64,000 bases of DNA from Acetivibrio thermocellus ATCC 27405. GTDB taxonomy: Bacteria; Bacillota; Clostridia; Acetivibrionales; Acetivibrionaceae. How positions within the stretch are numbered: position 1 is the stretch's first letter; every line of letters starts with the position of its first letter. The translations under genes and the position numbers were made by a program. This document shows positions 30,716 to 40,543 of this stretch, in pieces. The notes beneath the pieces were generated by a model. That model was not told the origin of the DNA. It saw only the letters and a list, made by a program, of their open reading frames with translations, and ran no database searches. The DNA lies in assembly GCF_000015865.1 (NCBI RefSeq), contig NC_009012.1:1488001-1552000 (forward strand), in the 5' to 3' direction.

Positions 30716-33298
30716 TTAAGAATTTACACCGCAAACTGCAGTTCTTTTCTTAAAATCAGCATAGAGGCTTAGTGATTTTGAAACACCAAATTCATATACT
30801 TTGATGATATCTTCATATGCTTCAGCTTCAGGAACAATCTTACCCAGAACCGAAGGCTCATTTTTGAAAAACTCTTTGTTAAATACTTCGGTACCGCTTC
30901 GCTCGGTGCCCATTACCGCCACATAAAACATTTCCGTTTCAACTATGTCCTGAAACATATGACTGCCATAAGACAACTCAGGAACAAATCCAATTTCAAT
31001 ATCCGCATACTCGCATAGGACTTTAAAATTGGATATATCCGAAAACACAACCGGAACTCCCAATTCAGGGGATGAAGTCCCAATTCGCCCCGGGCTTACA
31101 AGCATCAGTTTCTTATTCTTTCCTTCATAATATTTGTTAATTTTAGAGACTACACTGCACAAAGAGCTTTTCTGATTATAAGGATAACCATGATACTTTT
31201 TTGAGTCAATCCACACAACCACATCAATGTTCAACTCTGCGGAATTCCCCATAAAAGTCTGATTAACTTTAAACAGAACTTTATCTTTTTCAATATTCGG
31301 AATTTCCCGATTGGCAGCACTCTCCCATACAGCCATGGGCCTGCACTGAAGAAGATTTACGGTAAATGCTCCGTCCTTTCTGAAATTAATTGTGTATTCC
31401 ACATCCACAGGATTTCCGTAATGCTCCTGAAGAGTGGAAAGAATATCTTTCATCATTTTCATAAGCTCTCTTTTCTTAACAATCCCGTCACACGAAACAA
31501 AAAGAACATTTCGTCTCTGTCCTCTTTCATAAAACATTCTCTCAGTATCATAATCATGCTCACAGACAAGATTCACATACCAATCCGGAAGCTCAGGAAT
31601 CAGTTCACTTACATCAATATCTCTTACTTCATTTTTCTGTAAATCAATAACATCCACTCTTCGCTGTGAAAAACGATGTTTATCACTCGACCTCGTTAAA
31701 ATGGTACTTTCAGGATTATCCAGGTTTACCAGCCGGGGATAATCGACACCCGTTCTGTCCACCGCCTTTGTACCCAGACCTGCAACCAAACGCAGAAGTC
31801 CCGCATCTGCACTAAATTCATCACTCCAGCGGTATACACTATAGGAAAAACCAACTCCCGCAGCACATGGCATATAATATTTGTCAAATTTCGTTCCGCT
31901 GACACGCTGCACCAAAATCGCCATTTGCTCGTCCATTTTATCAAGTCCCCGTTGTCTGCGGTACTCCAAAGCAGACCTGTCCATCGTGCTTGCATATACC
32001 CTGCGCACCGCGTCTTCAAATTGCAAAAGCCTTTCTTCCGGATCGCATGCGTTTACGCAGAAAATCGACTCGTATTTTCCCGCAAAAGCATTTCCAAATC
32101 CGTCTTCCAGGAAACTGCTCGAACGCACAATGATAGGAATTTGTCCGAAATAGTTCAGCATTCTTCTGAATTGCGCCCTAATGGGCTCGGAAAATTTACC
32201 GTTTGATATCGCATTTTTCAGTTCTTCCGCCTTTTCAAAATAATACTTGTCATTACGCTGTAAAATACGTAATTTCCAGAGTTTGTTTTCCACGATATAT
32301 GAATAAAAGATATCAGTTCCGATATAATAGGAATCCTGAGGCTCCAAATACTTTACATACTGAGGCAGGTAGTTTGCAACCATTTTTCTTGCCAAAAGCA
32401 TACCACATGCCTTTCCCCCAATTGTTCCGGTACCGATCATTCTTTCTTTGATATGGAAATAATCCTCAGGACTGAATTCTTTTCTTATCAAATCAGCCAT
32501 TCTGTGGTCGCGGGTCATCATGCTGCGGGTTATTTTATTAAGAGTCCAGTCTGTAATTTCACCCCTGTAATAAGCTTCCCTGGCCTCCCTGAAAAACCTT
32601 TCATAACTGTCAATATTCTGCTCGGCGTGCCTCTTTTGCTCATTATGAATAAGATTGTAGTAATCTGCCAAATCCACACTGCCGGTCAGGGATTCCAGCT
32701 CGTTGTCGTCATTCAGCCTGTAAGGCATATACATGTCAGGCAAATAGCGGTTCCAAACTTTAATAGGATGTATAAACGTATCTTTTTCGTCCGAATACAC
32801 ATCAATAAACAGCTGTGTTGTCTCCTGAATACGGGCAATTGTTGCAAAATCGTGATGCCCTCTCAGTACAGGAAACAATGCCACAGTGTCAAGTTCAAAC
32901 AAATAGGGGCAGGTTACACAAAAGAAATTTCCCATCATCAAGTCTGTGGACCAGGCAACCTGCAGGTCGGAAAGGGAATCAAACACATAAAATGCCTCCC
33001 TTCCCTCCTTATCAATTATATTGTGGACCTCAACCGTAAAGGCCTCAAACCCTCGATTGGCATTCAGCTGATAAATTTTCAGCCCGTCCATGTATTCCAG
33101 TAAAGGTTCATGGTTGGAAAAACGGATATAAATAATATTTCTTTTGTCCTCAATGGATTGATTTACAAAGGGATGCACTATTCTTTTAAAATCATTCAAA
33201 CAAGTTACCTGTATGACCACATTATCTCCAAGTCTTATGTTGTCAAGAACCTTGTCCAAACTCGGTATACCTGATCTAACCCTTTCAAAAGCCGGCAT
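30716..33298 (-). CDS. KaiC-like / PEP-synthase ATP-grasp fusion protein
   Basis: 860 residues from ATG 33298 (AGGTGA five bases upstream). Residues ~1-200 look like a RecA/KaiC-type domain (RSGIPSLDKVLDNIRLGD, FYVFDSLSDLQVAW) but with no Walker A GKT/S loop. The middle, ~285-640, is a PPDK_N-type ATP-grasp domain: TGTIGGKACGMLLARK, PIIVRSSSFLEDGFGNAFAGKYES, VYASTMDRSALEYRRQRGL and AILVQRVSG. The His-swivel and PEP-binding barrel of true PEP synthase are absent, replaced by a C-terminal region (~650-860) I do not recognise. The chemistry is therefore unclear: it could phosphorylate a non-pyruvate acceptor or be regulatory. It is transcribed alone, divergently from ymaF. Confidence 0.8.
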   Translation of the reverse strand: MPAFERVRSGIPSLDKVLDNIRLGDNVVIQVTCLNDFKRIVHPFVNQSIEDKRNIIYIRFSNHEPLLEYMDGLKIYQLNANRGFEAFTVEVHNIIDKEGREAFYVFDSLSDLQVAWSTDLMMGNFFCVTCPYLFELDTVALFPVLRGHHDFATIARIQETTQLFIDVYSDEKDTFIHPIKVWNRYLPDMYMPYRLNDDNELESLTGSVDLADYYNLIHNEQKRHAEQNIDSYERFFREAREAYYRGEITDWTLNKITRSMMTRDHRMADLIRKEFSPEDYFHIKERMIGTGTIGGKACGMLLARKMVANYLPQYVKYLEPQDSYYIGTDIFYSYIVENKLWKLRILQRNDKYYFEKAEELKNAISNGKFSEPIRAQFRRMLNYFGQIPIIVRSSSFLEDGFGNAFAGKYESIFCVNACDPEERLLQFEDAVRRVYASTMDRSALEYRRQRGLDKMDEQMAILVQRVSGTKFDKYYMPCAAGVGFSYSVYRWSDEFSADAGLLRLVAGLGTKAVDRTGVDYPRLVNLDNPESTILTRSSDKHRFSQRRVDVIDLQKNEVRDIDVSELIPELPDWYVNLVCEHDYDTERMFYERGQRRNVLFVSCDGIVKKRELMKMMKDILSTLQEHYGNPVDVEYTINFRKDGAFTVNLLQCRPMAVWESAANREIPNIEKDKVLFKVNQTFMGNSAELNIDVVVWIDSKKYHGYPYNQKSSLCSVVSKINKYYEGKNKKLMLVSPGRIGTSSPELGVPVVFSDISNFKVLCEYADIEIGFVPELSYGSHMFQDIVETEMFYVAVMGTERSGTEVFNKEFFKNEPSVLGKIVPEAEAYEDIIKVYEFGVSKSLSLYADFKKRTAVCGVNS

Positions 33299-33609
33299 AT
33301 CTTTCACCTATATAGCTTTAACTATATTTGTTCCTTTCTTCCAGATTATTATCAAATGGGTAGAAATCTATTTTAAAGCTAAGGTAATTCTATATATTCA
33401 TTATAACATTTTTTATAAATTTATTATAATATAACGCTCAGAAAAAATACCAAGAAATCTCATAAAAAATTGAATTTTCCCCATTCCATTGAGCATCTCG
33501 CTACAATGGTTAACTTAAGGGTATTTACTGCTTAATGCACCATAAAATACGTTATTATAGAAGTAACACCCTCTACATAGTTAACATAATATGTATTGAG
33601 GTGATTATT
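33299..33609. other. Divergent intergenic region
   Basis: 311 bases, very AT-rich. On the minus strand a TATAAT lies ~110 bases before the ATP-grasp gene without a clear -35. On the plus strand TATTAT lies ~55 bases before ymaF. Beyond these weak -10-like boxes I see nothing specific. Confidence 0.4.
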
Positions 33610-33903
33610 ATGCAAAACAGTTTGCACAGTCATAGATTTATGGGAAGAACTACTTTTAATGACGGCCATATTCATGAATATTCAGGTATAACCAGTGTAA
33701 ACCTCAACAGTCCCGGTCACATACACTACATGGCTGGCGAAACCACCTTCGAAGACGGTCATATACATCGTTATAGCCTACAAACAGGTCCCAGTATACC
33801 CGTTAGCGGTGGACATATACACTATTACTACACTGCAACCTCTTTTGAGGATGGTCATATTCACTATTTATATGGGTATACAAGCGTTTATAATAATCAA
33901 TAA
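33610..33903 (+). CDS. ymaF: YmaF-family histidine-rich repeat protein
   Basis: 97 residues from ATG 33610, seven bases after AGGTGAT; an upstream in-frame ATG at 33535 has no site. The protein consists of about five repeats centred on GHIH: TFNDGHIHEY, SPGHIHYM, TFEDGHIHRY, GGHIHYYY, SFEDGHIHYL. The spacing places His-x-His pairs regularly, which suggests a beta structure with metal-binding edges. No signal peptide. B. subtilis YmaF is uncharacterised. It is followed by a decayed gene. Confidence 0.85.
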   Translation: MQNSLHSHRFMGRTTFNDGHIHEYSGITSVNLNSPGHIHYMAGETTFEDGHIHRYSLQTGPSIPVSGGHIHYYYTATSFEDGHIHYLYGYTSVYNNQ

Positions 33904-33945
33904 GACGGCTTAAAACTCGATTATTTTTGAGGCATTCATAATTAT

Positions 33946-34604
33946 ATGTTCGAAGAGAGACTAAAAGATGGCATAAAAGTTGCTCCTACTTCCGGTATTT
34001 CCATATCGGATAGAACAATAGATAATTCATAAACAAGACAAGGGGCAATGTAGCTGTCTACAAACTGCATGAATATTTACCCAATCTTCCCGGAAGAAAC
34101 ACTCTTGCATCCGACTATTTCGCATTTGATGTTTCAACAGCCCTTGGTGTGCCTTCAGTTCATCACTCAAGAGAGGTTTTTCATGAATACCATGACCAAA
34201 GATTTGTATTTGAAAACAAAAAGCGTTATTGGGAGGGAATTGCAAAATTTTCGGACTATTTCAATTTGTACATGTCCATCTTTAACGACAATTTGGATAT
34301 GAAATACGGAAATACCAGAAATAAAGTTATTTCCAATGACATTACTTTTGACATTGCAAATAAAATAAAAAACTTAAAAAATGAATCAAGGGTGGTTCGT
34401 GAGAACAGAATTAAAGATATTGCAAATCACATACTTTTACCCTTTGACGAAAAATATAATGCCATTGGAAAATTTATATTGCAAACAGCACAAAATATTG
34501 TCGATGAAGCCAACCGCGAATATCTTCTTCATGCTGAGTTGATTGATAAATGGCCTCAAATAGTAATTAAAGCCAAAAATATTAATCTTATGGATATCAT
34601 TTAG
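33946..34604 (+). pseudogene. Decayed gene of unknown function
   Basis: A short frame from ATG 33946 (MFEERLKDGIKVAPTSGIS...) stops after 28 codons. From about 34031 another frame is open without an ATG (NKTRGNVAVYKLHEYLPNL...), continuing through VPSVHHSREVFHEYHD to a TAG at 34604. The two pieces are adjacent and in different frames, so I read them as one gene broken by a frameshift and stop, about 215 residues originally. A GTG at 34149 could start a shortened 151-residue product. The helical C-terminal half is charged. No family recognised. Confidence 0.5.
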
Positions 34605-34608
34605 CTTT

Positions 34609-34716
34609 CTAATGCGACTTGACAAGCTCTTTTATAATGAGAACTATTCCTGTTAAAAAAGCCGCCAAAAAAGCTATTAAAACAAAGGCATAAAGAAATG
34701 TATTCACCGGCAGCAT
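34609..34716 (-). CDS. 35-residue small membrane protein
   Basis: ATG at 34716-34714 preceded by AAGGAGGAG at a seven-base spacing, the best ribosome site in this neighbourhood. The product has a short polar start (MLPVNTFLY), one hydrophobic segment of about 20 residues (AFVLIAFLAAFLTGIVLII) and a basic tail (KELVKSH). Single-pass small membrane protein of unknown role. It lies convergent with the decayed gene, whose stop is only five bases away. Confidence 0.6.
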   Translation of the reverse strand: MLPVNTFLYAFVLIAFLAAFLTGIVLIIKELVKSH

Positions 34717-34877
34717 CCGGATCTCCTCCTTCTTTCCCGTATTCACCCTGCCACAATTAGACAACGTACATTAAAAATCATGTTTTTTACATGCAAAAGT
34801 TTTTTGCTTTATATTTAATTATTTATTTTAATATATTACATAAAAATATTTAATATTATTCCATTTCTTAAATTAAA

Positions 34878-34921
34878 CAAAAGGTAATGCGAAGTTTTAT
34901 ATACTTCGGCATTACCTTTTA
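34878..34921. terminator. Bidirectional terminator after bglB
   Basis: AAAGGTAATGC-GAAGT / ACTTC-GCATTACCTTT inverted repeat, with T-rich flanks on both strands. It lies 17 bases past the bglB stop. Confidence 0.8.
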
Positions 34922-34937
34922 TCTGCACCAAACCCAT

Positions 34938-37205
34938 TTATTCCACGTTGTTTATTTTGTCAACCAGTTCCTCCAGCATTTCTTCGCTTAACCTTCCCTG
35001 AGAGTAACCGACAAGTGAGCGCAAAGGCATATTCTTTATATTGGCCGCCATCATGTCATGAGCATTGTCCATATCAATCTGCAGTGCATCGGTTATCTCT
35101 TTTAGTACAGGCCCTAAAACGGCCGCAGCCGAAGAATCGGACATTACATCTTCAACCGCTGAATTCACTGTGAATCTTTTTCTTATCTTCACCGTTGAAT
35201 TTACTCTCACTGATTCTTTTAAAACTATGTCCCTGGAGGACCTTCCTATTAATATCAGAAACTCTCCGCTTTCAACATGCCAGTCCTTAATCTGAGTATT
35301 GTAATATGCAAAAGCCCTTTTGTCCAAAGTAAATGTAACCGTCTTTTCTTCTCCCGGATTAAGGAAGACCTTTTCAAATCCTTTAAGCTCTTTCTCAGGT
35401 CTTCTGACGCTGCTTTTCACATCTTTTACATACAGCTGCACAATTTCTTTTCCTGCCATTTTTCCAACATTTTTGACTTTAACGCTGACATTTATGATGC
35501 TATTGTCCGAAACATCTTTTTTATCGACTGATATATCACTGTATTCAAATTTGGTATAGCTAAGTCCGTGACCAAAGGGGAACAATGGCTCAATTCCCTT
35601 TGTATCATAATATCTGTATCCGACAAACAACCCTTCTTTATACTCCACTCGGTCATCCTCTCCGGGAAAATTCAAATAGGACGGATTATGGCTTAATTTC
35701 ACCGGGAAGGTCTCCGCAAGTTTTCCCGACGGATTGACTTCACCGAATAGCACATCCGCCAGCGCGCCTCCCAGCGCCTGGCCTCCAAGATAAGCTTCAA
35801 GCACGGATTTTACCTTGTCAATCCACGGCATTTCAACCGGTGAGCCGTTAAGCAATACCACAACAATATTACTCTGGACTTCGGCCACCGCTTCTATCAG
35901 CCTGTTTTGATTTTCCGGAATACTCATGTGAGTTCTGTCAAATCCTTCAGATTCATATTCATCCGGAAGCCCTGCAAATACTACCGCAACATCCGAGCTT
36001 GATGCCGCCTTTTTAGCTTCGTTTATCAATTCCTCATCAATACCGTCATTTTCAAGCCTGTATCCTTCCGAATATACAAGGTTTACTTTGTCGCCTCCGG
36101 CCTTTTTTATCTCTTCATAAATATCATCAAGTCTTGTCGGGGTAATATGAGAACTGCCCGAACCCTGGTATCTTGGTTTTTTCACAAAAGCTCCTATCAA
36201 AGCTATGGTTCCGCTCTTTTTTAAAGGAAGCACATCGTCCTCGTTTTTAAGAAGAACCATCGATTCGGCCGCAGCCTGCCTTGCCAGTCTGTGATGAGCA
36301 TCTTTGTCATACTGCGCGTTTTCTTTTTTGTTTTCCAGTGCCATAAAAATTACTTTCAAAATTCTTTCCACAGCTCTGTTTAAAATATTTTCAGACAGCT
36401 TTCCGCTTTTTACGGCTTCAACTATCTTTTTATCCGTAATACCATGACTGGTGGGCATTTCCAGGTCAAGACCTGCATCCAGGCCGCTGACCCTGTCATT
36501 TACCGCACCCCAGTCGGATACCACAAAGCCGTCATGCATCCATTCATTCTTTAAAACTTCCGTCAAAAGATATCTGTTCTCCGAACAATATTCACCGTTG
36601 AGCTTGTTATATGCACACATAACCACCCAAGGCCGTGCTTTTTTTACAGCATTCTCAAAGCTTGCAAAATATATTTCCCTCAACGTTCTTTCATCTACAA
36701 TGGTATCAACGGTCATTCTCCGGTGTTCCTGGTTGTTTGCGGCAAAATGTTTAAGACATGCACCCACTCCCTGACTTTGAACTCCTTTTATATGGCTTGC
36801 CGCCAGCTCTGACGAAAGATAAGGGTCTTCGGAAAAATATTCAAAATTTCTTCCACACAAAGGTGAACGCTTTATATTTGCACCTGGTCCAAGCAGTATT
36901 GAGACATTTTCCGCCTGACATTCTTCTCCTAGTGCTGCACCTACTCTCTCAACCAGTTCTCTGTCCCAGGAACATGCCAAACCTGCTGCAGACGGAAAAC
37001 AGGTTGCTGGAACGCTGTTGTTGATGTCCGCAATCTCTGCATCTTCCCTCTGCTTTCTCAGTCCATGAGGTCCGTCAGTCATCATTATTGAAGGAATGCC
37101 CAGTCTCTCAACAGGCTTGGTATGCCAAAAATCCAGTCCCGAGCACAACCCTGCTTTTTCTTCCAAAGTCATCTGCTTTATTATTTTCTTGATATCTACC
37201 GCCAT
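34938..37205 (-). CDS. bglB: Beta-glucosidase B (GH3)
   Basis: 755 residues from ATG 37205 with AGGAGG just upstream; the five codons before it contain the ribosome site, so the ATG at 37220 is not the start. GH3 N-terminal barrel with [20 protein letters not shown] and the nucleophile Asp at ~231 in FVVSDWGAV. The GH3 C-terminal domain follows, and a fibronectin-III-like domain near 560-690 ([20 protein letters not shown]). No signal peptide, so it is cytoplasmic: it cleaves cellobiose and short cellodextrins after uptake. Length and N-terminus match the C. thermocellum BglB I remember. Only 66 bases separate it from the CBM3 gene, without a terminator. Confidence 0.96.
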   Translation of the reverse strand: MAVDIKKIIKQMTLEEKAGLCSGLDFWHTKPVERLGIPSIMMTDGPHGLRKQREDAEIADINNSVPATCFPSAAGLACSWDRELVERVGAALGEECQAENVSILLGPGANIKRSPLCGRNFEYFSEDPYLSSELAASHIKGVQSQGVGACLKHFAANNQEHRRMTVDTIVDERTLREIYFASFENAVKKARPWVVMCAYNKLNGEYCSENRYLLTEVLKNEWMHDGFVVSDWGAVNDRVSGLDAGLDLEMPTSHGITDKKIVEAVKSGKLSENILNRAVERILKVIFMALENKKENAQYDKDAHHRLARQAAAESMVLLKNEDDVLPLKKSGTIALIGAFVKKPRYQGSGSSHITPTRLDDIYEEIKKAGGDKVNLVYSEGYRLENDGIDEELINEAKKAASSSDVAVVFAGLPDEYESEGFDRTHMSIPENQNRLIEAVAEVQSNIVVVLLNGSPVEMPWIDKVKSVLEAYLGGQALGGALADVLFGEVNPSGKLAETFPVKLSHNPSYLNFPGEDDRVEYKEGLFVGYRYYDTKGIEPLFPFGHGLSYTKFEYSDISVDKKDVSDNSIINVSVKVKNVGKMAGKEIVQLYVKDVKSSVRRPEKELKGFEKVFLNPGEEKTVTFTLDKRAFAYYNTQIKDWHVESGEFLILIGRSSRDIVLKESVRVNSTVKIRKRFTVNSAVEDVMSDSSAAAVLGPVLKEITDALQIDMDNAHDMMAANIKNMPLRSLVGYSQGRLSEEMLEELVDKINNVE

Positions 37206-37271
37206 TTCTATCCTCCTCATGCTTTGCGTTTATATGTGCATATATATGTTAAATCGTCTTTTGGCAACCCA

Positions 37272-40200
37272 TCAGTTTATATCAACCTTCATCGTGACAT
37301 TCACCGTCATGTCGTCAAAATGTTTGTCCACGCTCTTTGAATGAATGTTTCCTGCTCCGTCAACGTAATTAAAATTGTATCTTAGTCTGGAATCTGCCCC
37401 GTCAAATACTATTGTGCCCGGTTTGAGGAATTTTACTTTTATTTTGAAGCTTTCAACTACAAAACTGTAACCCGTGCCTGTAAACGTAAACGGAATGTTG
37501 TTTATCTCACCGGTAAGCTTTATCCTGTTAACTCCGCCCATCGGCACACTTTCCGTGCTTATCCACTCAGGAGCCTCAACCAGCAGCACTCCCTGCGGAA
37601 GAATCTCTTCGTACAAAACCTTGTCAAGCACAACATCATAATATATCTTCAAAGTCATATTGTTTAAAATATCCAGAAGTTCCAGGAAATTATTTGCCTT
37701 GTAATAGTGTCTGTCTGTTCCTTCTAACGGTTTTGCTCCGCTTTCTGCTGCAATTTCTTCCAGTACGTCGCCAATATCCTCTTCTGAAAAGTCTATAAAC
37801 ACAAGATTGATACCCTTTGAAGTAATGATTCTTCCCATATCCTTTGCATAATCCAGTGAATTGTATGACTCATTGTCAGCCTTTATAAAATCAGCACGTC
37901 CGTTGTCTGTCTTCGGTTCATTCTTTTTATTGTCCACTGCCGTCCACCGGTTCGGTACAGAGCCTGTAATAACGACTATATATTTTGAAATCTGACCTTT
38001 TGGAGGAGGACCATTAAGAATATGATAGGCTCTTCTCATTCCGTCACCCATGTTGCTCAGGCCTGATGTTCCGGGCTTAATTTTGTCAATAGTCTCCTTC
38101 AAAGCAGCTCCTTTATCAGGCAAAGACAAATCATACTTTTTAAAATCATTATCATTGGCAGAATCGGAATACTGAATAACGGCCATTTTGGTCTTAGAAC
38201 CCGCAAACTTGTCTACAAAGTTCTTTGCAGCATCTTTTACCAATTTTAAATAAGTGGATTTGTCAATATACTTTTCCTCAACAGTATCAAATTGCCCTTC
38301 AGTATGATTTACCACAAGGCCGCCGGCAAAAAAATCAAGTTCGTTCGCTGCAATAGAACCGTTAATTGTATTTTTGTCACCTGAGAAGAAAATTTTTCCT
38401 GAATTAGGGTTTGCAGGATTTCCAGGTGCATAAACTATTCCGTTTATAGTAGAGTTACTGGTCTGAAACTCTATATTTCCCCCTATGGAGTAAACATACA
38501 ACTTGTCATTAGGTCCGTTGGGATACAAGTTTTGTCCCTGTATAATTATATTTCCGTCAGCAACAATAAATCCCTCACCGACGTTATTGGTATTTGTCAG
38601 TGATATAAGAACATTGCCCATAAAATACATTGAAGAATTTATAACAAGTGTACCTGCTCCAAATATTTCAAACCGTCCGGCAATTAAGTTATAAAATATA
38701 AAGATATCTTCTTGACCCGGCATTGGCTGGGGGAACCAACTCAAAAAATAATCCTCGGGTCTGAAAACCATGGAATTGCGCATCGCATCATCAATAAGTT
38801 TAGAATGGAAATTGGGCATTTCTATTGGAATCGTAATGTTTTTATATTCATTTATATTTACGTTTTTACTTGTAATGTGGAAGCTGGCAGCTGAGCAAGT
38901 TTGAGAAATACTTATACTATCCGCTGTAGAAGTAAATACATCATTTGCATGCACACTTCCGTTAATGGAAGCATCTTTTCCCTGTACAGTTAAATTATGA
39001 TTTGAATATATTCCAAAGTCCAGCGGTGATAAAATATCTTCCACATAAGAATTTAACACACCTGAGTTATCCAATACAAGCACAATTTCTTTTTCTGTGT
39101 CCATCCTGCCTTCCAAAGCAATTTCTCCGCTTTGGGATAATGTTATGTCAACTTCTTCTCCAAGCTCCGCCTCATATACGGAACTTCTCGAAGCGGTGAT
39201 ACCGGCTCCCTGAGGGTCCTCCGACGGCACGGGCGATACGGAAGGCGAAGCTATTTTTTCAATATGTACATTGTCAAGAACAATGTCATGGGCTTTATCC
39301 GTCTCTGTTCCGATTTTCCCCATTTCAAACACAATCGCCACATTTGTACCTGTTGTGCTGTTAAATGTGAATTCACAGGTATAAGTCTTCATCTTTGGCT
39401 CAACTTCCACTATCTTGCCGAAATACTCAATCATACTGCTTGTGGCATTCTGCAATGACACCCTTATATTTCTCGGAACCGTTGACTTTGCATCAAAAGT
39501 AAGCCTGTAGGTTTTTAAATTTTCAAGTACAATTCCGTCATGCTTCAATTGAATTGCCCAGTGATTCGAGCCTGCATTCGTAATAGAAGTTTTGGACATT
39601 TTATTTCCGGAAGGCTCGGAATGGATCAAATTTGTGGCATTCGCACCGGATAAGCTGTCGCAGTAAAAACTCCAAAATACCGATCCGCTCTCAAAATCTC
39701 CGTTGGGAACTGCTTTTCCATCCCAATTTACAGGAGTCTCAAAACCTGAAGGTGTTGGCGTGGCCTGGTAAGTCGGAACAGACGAAGGTGTTGCAACCGG
39801 CGTCGGACTGATTTGCGGAGTCGGAGTTGACAAAGAAGGGGTGGGACTATACATTACCGGTTCCGTTCCACTGAACAAAACGCCGTTCAAATACCCAGTA
39901 ACCTTGTTCCATGCCGCAAAATCGTTATTAGACTGACAGAAAGAATAATCATTGGTTTGTGTAAAACTCTGTTTGTATTCGGATTGATAGGCTCTGGCTC
40001 TCATTAACACGGATGTATTGGGTTCAAGACTTCCCGCCTGAGCGTTAAATCCAAATTCAATATATTTGTTTGCTCCGGATGAATTTATATCTTTTATAGT
40101 ATAAGTAACATCGTTGTTAATTCCTCTGCCGTTATTGTTGGCATAATCGATAAAAACAGTAATTGGAGACACTCCGTCATCAGTAAAATAGTATCTTAAT

Positions 40201-40424
40201 TTAATGTCCGAAAGTGAAATTTGAGAAGAACCATTGTTGGTAATTCTAAAATTCATAGAAATGGAAGAAACAGAAGCACCAAAATCTCCATTATAGAATT
40301 CCAAACTTATGTTTGCAGAATTTGCATAGACATTCAAACCAAAAGAAGCTAAAGATATGATTTGTATTAATATACACACTGCAATAAGCAATGCACTTTG
40401 CTTATATGATAATCTCCGTAGCAT
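37272..40424 (-). CDS. Secreted CBM3 / CBM4_9 / split-vWA protein
   Basis: 1050 residues. Signal peptide 1-35. CBM3-type cellulose-binding domain ~37-187. Pro/Thr/Ser linker ~190-230. CBM4_9-like carbohydrate domain ~235-390 (VPNGDFESGSVFW..VLDNVHIEKI). A von Willebrand A domain starts ~446 (EIVLVLDNSG), is interrupted by ~250 residues of bactofilin-like repetitive strands (~465-715: NLTVQGKDASINGSVHAND, INGIVYAPGNP) and resumes at ~721 (AAKNFVDKFAG, MAVIQYSDSA, GTSGLSNMGDGM, KYIVVITG). A beta-rich C-terminal domain follows. The MIDAS reads DNSGV rather than DxSxS. There is no catalytic domain and no dockerin. Likely a cellulose-attached surface or matrix protein. It follows the stalk-domain gene and precedes bglB. 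Confidence 0.85.
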   Translation of the reverse strand: MLRRLSYKQSALLIAVCILIQIISLASFGLNVYANSANISLEFYNGDFGASVSSISMNFRITNNGSSQISLSDIKLRYYFTDDGVSPITVFIDYANNNGRGINNDVTYTIKDINSSGANKYIEFGFNAQAGSLEPNTSVLMRARAYQSEYKQSFTQTNDYSFCQSNNDFAAWNKVTGYLNGVLFSGTEPVMYSPTPSLSTPTPQISPTPVATPSSVPTYQATPTPSGFETPVNWDGKAVPNGDFESGSVFWSFYCDSLSGANATNLIHSEPSGNKMSKTSITNAGSNHWAIQLKHDGIVLENLKTYRLTFDAKSTVPRNIRVSLQNATSSMIEYFGKIVEVEPKMKTYTCEFTFNSTTGTNVAIVFEMGKIGTETDKAHDIVLDNVHIEKIASPSVSPVPSEDPQGAGITASRSSVYEAELGEEVDITLSQSGEIALEGRMDTEKEIVLVLDNSGVLNSYVEDILSPLDFGIYSNHNLTVQGKDASINGSVHANDVFTSTADSISISQTCSAASFHITSKNVNINEYKNITIPIEMPNFHSKLIDDAMRNSMVFRPEDYFLSWFPQPMPGQEDIFIFYNLIAGRFEIFGAGTLVINSSMYFMGNVLISLTNTNNVGEGFIVADGNIIIQGQNLYPNGPNDKLYVYSIGGNIEFQTSNSTINGIVYAPGNPANPNSGKIFFSGDKNTINGSIAANELDFFAGGLVVNHTEGQFDTVEEKYIDKSTYLKLVKDAAKNFVDKFAGSKTKMAVIQYSDSANDNDFKKYDLSLPDKGAALKETIDKIKPGTSGLSNMGDGMRRAYHILNGPPPKGQISKYIVVITGSVPNRWTAVDNKKNEPKTDNGRADFIKADNESYNSLDYAKDMGRIITSKGINLVFIDFSEEDIGDVLEEIAAESGAKPLEGTDRHYYKANNFLELLDILNNMTLKIYYDVVLDKVLYEEILPQGVLLVEAPEWISTESVPMGGVNRIKLTGEINNIPFTFTGTGYSFVVESFKIKVKFLKPGTIVFDGADSRLRYNFNYVDGAGNIHSKSVDKHFDDMTVNVTMKVDIN

Positions 40425-40543
40425 ATTGCATCCATCCCCCTTTATTTTTGCGTTGATAAGTACGAAGCAATTTTATGTCGATTGTGTAATGTCGACTGGT
40501 TGATTGCACTAATGCCAAACTATGACAAATTATAAAGGATGCA

